Shown one piece after another: positions 1-5,076 of a stretch of DNA of 5,076 nt. How positions within the stretch are numbered: the first letter of the stretch is position 1; every line of letters starts with the position of its first letter. The stretch lies in NCBI GenBank assembly GCA_903894655.1, contig CAITQY010000498.1, positions 1 through 5,076 on the forward strand. The letters run 5' to 3'. The notes below the pieces were generated by a model. It did no database searches. It saw nothing but the letters and a program-made list of their open reading frames with translations, and was not told where the DNA came from. Both the position numbers and the translations under genes were made by a program. Source of the stretch: an uncultured Gemmatimonadota bacterium. GTDB taxonomy: Bacteria; Gemmatimonadota; Gemmatimonadetes; Gemmatimonadales; Gemmatimonadaceae.

Positions 1-50
1 CGTCGGCGCGTGATCGTCGGCGCGTGATCGTCGGCGCGTGATCGTCGGCG
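1..50. repeat. 14-bp tandem repeat, about 3.6 copies, running off the window edge
   Basis: The unit cgtcggcgcgtgat is repeated perfectly at 1-14, 15-28 and 29-42, followed by a partial copy (cgtcggcg) at 43-50. The array may continue beyond base 1. The unit length is not a multiple of three, so each copy shifts the reading frame, yet the minus-strand frame that encodes the end of the transposase remnant stays open through all copies to the edge. The copies have no spacers and the unit is too short for a CRISPR repeat. It could be a replication-slippage expansion in decaying sequence or part of the end of the insertion element. Confidence 0.92.
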
Positions 51-408
51 AAGCCTCCGCTGGGCGGGGCGCACCGGGCGGGCGTGGAGGTGGGTGAGTA
101 TCTGGTCGATCACCGACCCCACCATGATGCACGTCAGGAGCCGCCCATCGGCGATCGTCCTCCGAGACCCGAAGGGGCCCTCCCAGACGGCCGTATGAAC
201 ATGGAACCCCGAGTGCGGCCAGGGCGCATGCTTGCGGCCTCGTCCTCGTAGAACAGCTCGAGGCGTACGACGAGCCGGCGCACGGCGCGGCGGAACGCCT
301 TCGTCAACCGGGTGGTGTCATGCACTGGCCACGCGACGCACGTCCCATGACGCCGGAGGCCGCCGTCGGTCACGAGCAGATGCAGATGCGGATGCCAATT
401 GGCACGCT
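1..408 (-). pseudogene. IS91-family transposase remnant (truncated, frameshifted, internally deleted)
   Basis: IS91-type transposases are HUH enzymes that nick single-stranded DNA. On the minus strand, the family block NWHPHLHLLVTDGG is visible at 400-359, including the HPHLH metal-binding motif (394-380). It is followed by a stretch ending LTKAFRRAVRRLVVRLELF. At about 224-226 one base appears to be missing. After a one-base shift, family sequence resumes as PWPHSGFHVHTAVW (224-183). About 22 residues later the same frame reads SVIDQILTHL (116-87), which in this family lies near the C-terminus, roughly 150 or more residues further on. The intervening part, which in intact members includes the catalytic tyrosine region and a cysteine motif, is therefore deleted. 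Upstream of about 406 no family sequence remains, so the N-terminal half is also lost. No stop codon is reached before the window edge. The gene cannot be functional. Family assignment comes from remembered motifs. Confidence 0.8.
1..408 (-). mobile_element. Remnant of an IS91-like insertion element, ends not identified
   Basis: The only evidence for the element is its broken transposase. IS91 elements move by a rolling-circle-like process, have no terminal inverted repeats and make no target duplication, so the boundaries cannot be read by eye. The right boundary is placed where transposase homology stops (about 408). The left boundary may lie outside the window. Confidence 0.6.
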
Positions 409-577
409 CGCGCCGTATACTTGGCCGATCGGGATCGAGTGTCCTCTCCCGGTCGGCCACGCTGACTGCGCGACGATCGGCCTTGAGATCAACCGATGCT
501 GCTGCCGATTGCGGCGCTGTGTTCACTCGCGCCACGCCGCTGGCCCTGCTTGAGAAGGTTTCCCACTGGAACGCGGC

Positions 578-1474
578 ATGCCTGACTCAACCACTGTCGA
601 TCTGATCAACGGTCTGCCATGCTGGCAAGGACGCATCGAGATTTCGCCATTGGCCGGCGGTATGACCAATCGAAATTTTCTGGTGGCCGATGCGAACGCC
701 GGGCGGTTTGTCGTCCGCATCGGTCGTGATCTTCCTGAGCACGGCGTCATGCGGTTCAACGAATTGGCGGCCGCTCGAGCCGCGCATCGCATCGGCATTT
801 CGCCGGAGGTCGTGTTTGCGATGGACGGCCTGATGGTGAGCCGTTTTATCGATGGGCGACCTCTTGCCGTCGAAGACATCAGGAATCCTCAACACTTCGA
901 AGCGATTCTCGACCTGATTCAACGCTGTCATGTGGAGTTGCCACGAGTGTTTCGCGGCCCCGCCCTCGCGTTCTGGGTGTTCCAGGTCATTCGAAACTAT
1001 CTGGCAACGCTCGACGAATCGTCCAACCATGTTCTGGTCGATCACCTTCGACGACTCGAAACGATGTCGGAGATGCTCGAGCGCGCCATTGGGCCGATCA
1101 CCCTGGTGTTTGGTCACAACGACCTGCTGGCCGCCAACTTTCTCGATGACGGCCAACGCCTGTGGCTCATCGACTGGGACTACGCGGGTTTCAATAGCCC
1201 GTTATTCGATCTGGCCAACTTATCGTCGAACAACGGCTTTGATGCCACGCGTGATGATCAGTTGTTGGCACGCTATTTCGGCGCTCGCGGCGATGCTGCC
1301 CGTCGGCATGCCTTCGAAGCCTTCAAGTGCGCCTCGTTACTGCGCGAAACGTTGTGGGCCGCCGTGTCCGAACTGCGTTCGAGCATTGACTTCGACTACG
1401 CCACCTATAGCCGAGATTATCTGCTGCGGCTCGATCAGGCGTGGGAACTGTTCCTGAGTCGCAGCACTCGCTGA
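578..1474 (+). CDS. Choline-kinase-like phosphotransferase (APH/ChoK kinase fold)
   Basis: This 298-aa cytosolic protein probably transfers phosphate from ATP to a small hydroxylated molecule. The N-lobe has a nucleotide loop, GGMTNRN (residues 27-33), then FVVRIGRD (44-51) with R47 where other APH proteins have Lys/Arg, and a likely partner E62. The catalytic loop GHNDLLAANFL (179-189) supplies H180, D182 and N187, and LIDWDYAG (197-204) supplies the metal-binding D199. All key residues are present and the length is normal. The closest resemblance is to bacterial choline/ethanolamine-kinase-like proteins (LicA type), especially in the PEHG segment and the SPLFDLANL stretch after the active site. 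The substrate is not determined. ATG 578 is the first start after an in-frame TGA at 551; only a weak GGAA lies just upstream. Hand-counted GC in sampled lines is about 48-57%, below the neighbouring genes, which suggests a different origin. It is convergent with the amidase gene. Confidence 0.9.
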   Translation: MPDSTTVDLINGLPCWQGRIEISPLAGGMTNRNFLVADANAGRFVVRIGRDLPEHGVMRFNELAAARAAHRIGISPEVVFAMDGLMVSRFIDGRPLAVEDIRNPQHFEAILDLIQRCHVELPRVFRGPALAFWVFQVIRNYLATLDESSNHVLVDHLRRLETMSEMLERAIGPITLVFGHNDLLAANFLDDGQRLWLIDWDYAGFNSPLFDLANLSSNNGFDATRDDQLLARYFGARGDAARRHAFEAFKCASLLRETLWAAVSELRSSIDFDYATYSRDYLLRLDQAWELFLSRSTR

Positions 1475-1504
1475 ACGCGTCGCGCGCTGTGTCTGGCTCA
1501 GCGA
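1468..1504. terminator. Weak inverted repeat between convergent genes, possible shared terminator
   Basis: TCGCTGA (1468-1474, overlapping the kinase stop codon) is complementary to TCAGCGA (1498-1504, just past the amidase stop on the other strand). This gives a 7-bp stem with a 23-nt GC-rich loop. No T-tract follows on either strand, so this is not a standard intrinsic terminator. Its position between two facing genes is the main argument for it. Confidence 0.2.
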
Positions 1505-1506
1505 CG

Positions 1507-2529
1507 TCATCGATTGAAGAACGACTTCGCCATGGTCACGTGCACTCCCTTGGTCGCGTCCACCGCCTGGGTGACGTGAAGATCACCCGCGAGCGCGCAG
1601 AGAATGTACGCGTCCTCTCGTGACAACTTCTTCTCGGTCATCAGAAACTCCACCATCTCGCGCACAGCGAGACGGCTCGCCTCGTCGAGATCTTCGCTGA
1701 GTCCCATCGCGATGTAGTGCGTCGGCGTTTCCGCGCGGGGCCATTTTTGCCGAGCACCCTTGATCACGCGCACCTCGAACGTGCCGCGAAGCGATGTCTC
1801 CAGCGCTGTGCCAGTGACTTCGCCATCCCCCTGCATGGCGTGGCCATCGCCGATCGAGAGCAAGGCCCCGGGCACATGGACCGGGAGATAGAGGATGGAC
1901 CCCACCACGAGATCCTTGTTGTCGAGATTGCCACCGTGGTAGCCGGGGGGCCGGCTCGAGATGCGACCGGTGAGGGGCGACGGCGCGACACCGATCGAAC
2001 CAAAAAATGGCGCGAGCGGCAGCACGATACCGGGCGCGAACTGGACACTCGTCGCCCCCGCCGACCAACGCAGGAGCTTCAGCCCGGCATACGGATACTC
2101 GTCGGCCAAAACGCCGCTCCCCGGGCTGAAGGCGTTGACGCCGAAGTGGTGGAGGTAGTCGATGGCGAGGATACGAACCGCGAGCACGTCGCCGGGCTGC
2201 GCCCCTTCGACGAAGATCGGACCGCTCATCGGGTGCGCGCCTGGGCCGCGCTCGGTCACGCGCTGCTCCACCGCCTTCAACGACTCGGGGATGTCCGAAT
2301 CCGGAACGCCCGCTAAACGCAGCCGCTGCAATCCACCGGCGATCATCGTTTCCACGCGCACCTGATCGCCCGACGCGACGCGGAGTGCGGCGGGAAGCTT
2401 TGCGTCGTAGTAGCCCCAATGGATGGTTTCGGGGCGGAGCGGAAGATCGTGCACGCGCGGCGCCTGCGCGCGAACGGCTGCGGCATCGCCGCACAACAGT
2501 ATGAGCACAACTCCCAGACGTCGCATCAT
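1507..2529 (-). CDS. Secreted acetamidase/formamidase-family protein
   Basis: This 340-aa protein belongs to the FmdA/AmdA family, whose characterised members hydrolyse formamide, acetamide or similar short amides to the acid and ammonia. Family landmarks run in order: TIHWGYYD (residues 35-42) and SGDQVRVET (53-61); HPMSGPIFVEGAQPGD (99-114); PPGYHGGNLDNK (194-205); and LSIGDGHAMQGDGEVTG (224-240), the last two carrying the probable metal and active-site residues. Near the C-terminus, LAGDLHVTQAVD and KGVHVTM complete the pattern. The length is typical of the shorter members. The N-terminus is a signal peptide: MMRR, a hydrophobic run (LGVVLILLCG), then a cut predicted after VRA at residue 21. 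The enzyme is therefore probably periplasmic, whereas classical members are cytosolic. The start is fixed by a strong GGAGG six bases upstream. The reading frame stays open for 81 more codons, but that stretch is antisense to another gene remnant. The natural substrate is unknown. Confidence 0.92.
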   Translation of the reverse strand: MMRRLGVVLILLCGDAAAVRAQAPRVHDLPLRPETIHWGYYDAKLPAALRVASGDQVRVETMIAGGLQRLRLAGVPDSDIPESLKAVEQRVTERGPGAHPMSGPIFVEGAQPGDVLAVRILAIDYLHHFGVNAFSPGSGVLADEYPYAGLKLLRWSAGATSVQFAPGIVLPLAPFFGSIGVAPSPLTGRISSRPPGYHGGNLDNKDLVVGSILYLPVHVPGALLSIGDGHAMQGDGEVTGTALETSLRGTFEVRVIKGARQKWPRAETPTHYIAMGLSEDLDEASRLAVREMVEFLMTEKKLSREDAYILCALAGDLHVTQAVDATKGVHVTMAKSFFNR

Positions 2530-2535
2530 GTCGGT

Positions 2536-2540
2536 CCTCC
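2536..2540 (-). promoter_or_regulatory. Ribosome binding site deciding the amidase start
   Basis: Read on the minus strand, GGAGG is followed by six bases (ACCGAC) and then ATG at 2529. A second ATG follows directly (2526), nine bases from the site. Either gives the same signal peptide less one methionine. This rules out the much longer in-frame start at 2772. Confidence 0.8.
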
Positions 2541-2576
2541 GTATACGTGGTGATGTCAGCGAGCACCCCGGTCTCC

Positions 2577-2797
2577 GGCATTGGAAACTCGATCGGGGAA
2601 GGTCGATTATACGCCGTGAGTGCTGGCTTCGTGCGCGGCGGCTATGTGCGGCTCGAACTCGGAGCGGCTCAACCCCGTGTGGAGTTCGTGCGTGTGGCGT
2701 ATGATGTGGAGGCGGCTCGCGGCCGGTAATCGACGCGGGGCTGCCCGAGGAGTTCGCCGAGTTCCTGCGCACCGGCGGGAGGCCGGACGCCTCGTAG
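2577..2797 (+). pseudogene. 3' remnant of a metallophosphoesterase gene (5'-truncated, frameshifted)
   Basis: One plus-strand frame reads RGGYVRLEL and then VEFVRVAYDVEAA (up to 2717) before hitting TAA at 2727-2729. The +2 frame immediately continues with VIDAGLPEEFAEFLRTGG and ends at TAG 2795-2797. Joined, these match the C-terminal tail of calcineurin-like phosphodiesterases of the MJ0936/YfcE type, which commonly end in YDVE, a short helix, LP(D/E)EFA and then a few more residues. The spacing between YDVE and GLPEEF becomes normal if one base was lost at about 2718-2726. Only about 70 of roughly 240 residues remain, and none of the metal-binding Asp/His motifs is present, so the product would be inactive. 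The upstream part is replaced by the divergent amidase gene; 22 bases downstream the DUF5916 gene begins. The family call is made from remembered tail sequence. A short real gene is less likely given the frame break. Confidence 0.65.
2606..2611 (-). promoter_or_regulatory. Candidate -10 promoter element for the amidase gene
   Basis: The minus strand reads TATAAT here, a perfect sigma-70 type -10 hexamer in an otherwise GC-rich stretch. It would give a leader of roughly 70 bases before the amidase ATG. No good TTGACA-like -35 box lies 16-18 bases upstream and there is no extended -10 TG, so the promoter would be weak or activator-dependent. It lies inside the metallophosphoesterase remnant on the opposite strand. 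Confidence 0.35.
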
Positions 2798-2819
2798 CCA
2801 TCTCTCTGCTCACGAGCGC

Positions 2820-5063
2820 ATGCGCATCTGCTCCATTATTGTTGGGAAGCACGTGGTCGTCGGTGCCATGATCGCCGGGCTGCTCGCGGCGGACTCGCTT
2901 CAGGCGCAGTCGTCGCCGGTGCTGCGATCGGCACCACTCACGAGTGGTTTCCGCCTCGATGGACGCATGGATGAAGCGATGTGGGCGACGGCCGACTCCA
3001 TCGGCGCGCTCACCGAGATTGAACCGGTGGCCGGCCGCGCGCCGGCGGGACGCACCGTGATACGCGTGCTACGCGACGCCGACCGGATTGTGATCGGGGT
3101 GCGGGCCGATGATCCGAATCCTGACGGCATCGTGAGCTTTGCCCGCGAGCGCGACAACTCGCTCGCCAACGAAGATCACATCAAGATCGTGCTCGATACC
3201 TATCTCGACGGTCGCTCGGGGTACGTGTTCGCGGTGAATCCGCATGGCGCGCGCTATGATGCTTTGATCGCGGGCGACGGCGAGAATGCCAACTGGGACG
3301 CGGTGTGGGACGCGGCGACGGTGCGTACGGCAGCGGGGTGGTCGGCCGAGATCGTGATCCCGGTTCGCAGCCTGCAATTTGCCAGCGGCCTCACCACGTG
3401 GGGCTTCAACGTGCAGCGTCGGGTGCAGCGGCTGCTGGAGAACGACCGCTGGGCGAGTCCGGTGCGCGACTTCAAGATCACACAGACGTTTCGTGCCGGC
3501 CGCCTCACCGACCTGCCGGCGTTCGCGCTCGGGCTCGGCCTCAGCGTCCGTCCGTCGCTCATGGGGAGTTCCGGTGTGCCGTCGCCGAGGGCGCCGCGTC
3601 GCGATGCCCGTGACATGAGTCTCGATGTCACGCAGACGCTTGGTGCGAGCACGTTGGCCGCACTCACGGTCAACACGGACTTCGCGGAAACCGAAGTCGA
3701 CACGCGGCGCACGAATCTCACGCGCTTTCCGATCGTGTTTCCCGAGAAGCGCACGTTCTTCCTGCAGGGGGCCGACATCTTCGATTTCGGTCTCAGTCTG
3801 GGCGACGACGTGCGGCCGTTCTTCAGCCGCCGCATTGGCTTGCTGAATGGCAACGAAGTACCCATTCGCGGTGGGGTGAAAGTCACTGGACGCGCCAGCG
3901 GCGCCAACGTGGGGGCTATCGCGTTGCGTACCGGCGAGATCGACGGCGCAGCGGTAACGGCGAACACGCTCGGCGTGCTGCGTTACAAGCAGAATCTCGG
4001 CCGTGAATCCACCGTCGGCATGATCGGCACGCTTGGTGATCCCACCGGACGTGCCGACAGTTGGATGGCCGGCCTCGATGCCACGTATCAGACGTCGCGC
4101 TTTCACGGCAACAAGAATCTGCTGATGGGCGTGTGGGGGCTGCAGACCGATCGGGCAGGGCTCACCGGCGAGAAGACGGCGTGGGGGGGCAAGATCGACT
4201 ATCCCAACGACCTCTGGCAGATCTCGGCCACGTACAAGCGCATCGGCGACGGCTTCGATCCCTCACTCGGGTTCGTACCACGCACGGCTGCCCAGATCAT
4301 CACGTTCACCAGCAACTTCGTGCCGCGGCCGCGCGGGCGGGTCGCCGGGTTGCGCGTGCGGCAGATGGTCAACGAGTTTCAGCCGCGCGTCGTGACGGAC
4401 TTGAACGGAAAGTGGGAGAGCTATCGCATCTTCATGGCGCCGGTGAACTGGCGGTTGGAGAGCGGCGACCGGTTTGAGCTCAATTTCAATCCCACGGGTG
4501 AGCGCCTGGCCGCGCCGTTCACGATCGCGCCTGGCGTCACGATTCCCGTAGGTGCATATCACTGGTATCGCTATCGGGTGGAGGGCGGCTTGGCCGCCAA
4601 GCGTCGCTTCAGCGGGCAGGCCACCTGGTGGTTCGGGTCGTTCTATACCGGCACGCTCGACGAAATCACGGTGACGACCGCGTGGAAGCCGTCCTCGCTG
4701 ATCAACGTCGAAGTGAATGGCACGCGTAACATCGGGCGGCTGCGCGAAGGCGGCTTCACGCAGGACTTGGTGGGCACCCGCGTGCGCATCAATGTGTCGC
4801 CAAATTTGCAGCTGAACAGCTACGCGCAGTACGACAATCAGAGCGACACCTTCGGCGCCAACACGCGTATCCGCTGGACCTTCTCCCCGCTGGGTGACCT
4901 GTTCATCGTGTACAACCACAACCTGCGTCATGACATCAACGGCGACACCGGGCTGCCGTACGGTACGGGGCTGCAGGCCGATCCGACCATGCGTGTCCCG
5001 CGGAACTGGGGATTTGCTTCCAATCAGCTGCTGGTGAAGCTGCAGTATGCCTTCCGGCGCTAG
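2820..5063 (+). CDS. Exported CBM9-like/DUF5916 outer-membrane beta-barrel protein
   Basis: This 747-aa protein has three parts. Residues 1-29 form a signal peptide (MRICSIIVGKH, hydrophobic VVVGAMIAGLLA, cut after LQA). Residues about 40-210 form a carbohydrate-binding family 9-like domain with its usual landmarks: LDGRMDEAMW (46-55), DTYLDGRSGYVFAVNP (126-141) and WDAVWDA followed by GWSAEIVIPVRSLQF (159-187). Residues about 225-747 match the DUF5916 region, shown by DFAETEVD, NLTRFPIVFPEKRTFFLQG and DIFDFG (287-324). The rest has alternating polar/hydrophobic segments and ends QYAFRR, typical of an outer-membrane barrel. The length is normal and complete. Members often occur near carbohydrate or peptide uptake and degradation genes, but no substrate is established, and CBM9-like here need not mean sugar binding. 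ATG 2820 is the first start after the in-frame TAA at 2727; no clear ribosome site precedes it. ATG 2868 would lose the charged signal-peptide N-terminus. Confidence 0.92.
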   Translation: MRICSIIVGKHVVVGAMIAGLLAADSLQAQSSPVLRSAPLTSGFRLDGRMDEAMWATADSIGALTEIEPVAGRAPAGRTVIRVLRDADRIVIGVRADDPNPDGIVSFARERDNSLANEDHIKIVLDTYLDGRSGYVFAVNPHGARYDALIAGDGENANWDAVWDAATVRTAAGWSAEIVIPVRSLQFASGLTTWGFNVQRRVQRLLENDRWASPVRDFKITQTFRAGRLTDLPAFALGLGLSVRPSLMGSSGVPSPRAPRRDARDMSLDVTQTLGASTLAALTVNTDFAETEVDTRRTNLTRFPIVFPEKRTFFLQGADIFDFGLSLGDDVRPFFSRRIGLLNGNEVPIRGGVKVTGRASGANVGAIALRTGEIDGAAVTANTLGVLRYKQNLGRESTVGMIGTLGDPTGRADSWMAGLDATYQTSRFHGNKNLLMGVWGLQTDRAGLTGEKTAWGGKIDYPNDLWQISATYKRIGDGFDPSLGFVPRTAAQIITFTSNFVPRPRGRVAGLRVRQMVNEFQPRVVTDLNGKWESYRIFMAPVNWRLESGDRFELNFNPTGERLAAPFTIAPGVTIPVGAYHWYRYRVEGGLAAKRRFSGQATWWFGSFYTGTLDEITVTTAWKPSSLINVEVNGTRNIGRLREGGFTQDLVGTRVRINVSPNLQLNSYAQYDNQSDTFGANTRIRWTFSPLGDLFIVYNHNLRHDINGDTGLPYGTGLQADPTMRVPRNWGFASNQLLVKLQYAFRR

Positions 5064-5076
5064 GATGCGCCATCAC

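Noticed and set aside
1..50. CRISPR array
   Set aside because: Units are directly adjacent with no spacers and only 14 bp long.
416..421. TATACT as a -10 box for the kinase gene
   Set aside because: There is no -35 box at proper spacing (TTGGCA is only 11 bases upstream), and the site lies about 160 bases before the start codon.
409..577. Short plus-strand frames between the transposase remnant and the kinase
   Set aside because: They have no recognisable protein similarity, no ribosome site, and overlap one another in several frames. This stretch is left as non-coding.
1033..1046. 14-base match (tctggtcgatcacc) to 101-114
   Set aside because: One copy encodes part of the transposase tail on the minus strand and the other encodes VLVDHL in the kinase on the plus strand. 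With no flanking similarity it is best explained by chance.
578..1474. Aminoglycoside resistance gene carried by an IS91-type element
   Set aside because: The fold is shared with aminoglycoside phosphotransferases, but the catalytic-loop and flanking sequences resemble choline-kinase-like proteins. Nothing in the sequence shows a resistance role.
2491..2493. Lipoprotein cysteine in the amidase signal sequence (ILLCG)
   Set aside because: The residue before Cys is Leu, not the Gly/Ala/Ser expected of a lipobox, and a normal signal peptidase I site (VRA) follows.
1583..2581. 332-aa minus-strand frame overlapping the amidase
   Set aside because: It is an out-of-frame shadow of the amidase coding sequence with very high Arg content and no recognisable domain.
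2530..2772. 81-codon N-terminal extension of the amidase reading frame
   Set aside because: The extension is Arg/Pro/His-rich, lacks family similarity, is antisense to the phosphoesterase remnant, and a strong ribosome site plus signal peptide fix the start at 2529.
3069..4106. 345-aa open frame on the minus strand
   Set aside because: It lies wholly antisense within the well-supported DUF5916 gene. The Arg/His/Ala-rich product resembles no family and is typical of open antisense frames in GC-rich DNA.

Overview
The window is a GC-rich (mostly 62-70%) bacterial chromosome segment. It holds three intact protein-coding genes and two gene remnants. Secreted, signal-peptide-bearing versions of an amidase and of a CBM9-like/DUF5916 outer-membrane protein side by side suggest a Gram-negative didermic soil or water bacterium. 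Gemmatimonadota would fit well; Acidobacteriota or a relative is possible. This assignment is inferred from family distribution, not from a marker gene.

Layout. Positions 1-408 carry the decayed 3' half of an IS91-type transposase on the minus strand. It has a frameshift and a large internal deletion, and it runs into a 14-bp tandem repeat at the window edge. Positions 409-577 show nothing recognisable. Positions 578-1474 (+) encode a choline-kinase-like phosphotransferase with visibly lower GC than the rest. It ends 32 nt from the stop of a convergent gene at 1507-2529 (-), a secreted acetamidase/formamidase-family protein. The 290-nt gap between this amidase and the next, divergent gene is not empty. 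It holds the 3' end of a metallophosphoesterase gene (+), truncated upstream and frameshifted, and the likely amidase promoter lies inside it. Positions 2820-5063 (+) encode a 747-aa exported protein with an N-terminal CBM9-like domain and a DUF5916 beta-barrel.

How the genes relate. They do not form an obvious operon or pathway: orientations alternate (-, +, -, +), two of the five are remnants, and the base composition is mixed. The most economical reading is an accessory or rearranged patch. The amidase sits exactly where the front part of the metallophosphoesterase gene should be, and the kinase sits beside an IS91 remnant. The amidase and the DUF5916 protein are both predicted to leave the cytoplasm and are divergently arranged, but no shared substrate can be read from the sequence. 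I found no convincing previously undescribed system. The most useful unannotated observations are the two gene remnants and the rearrangement junction they imply.
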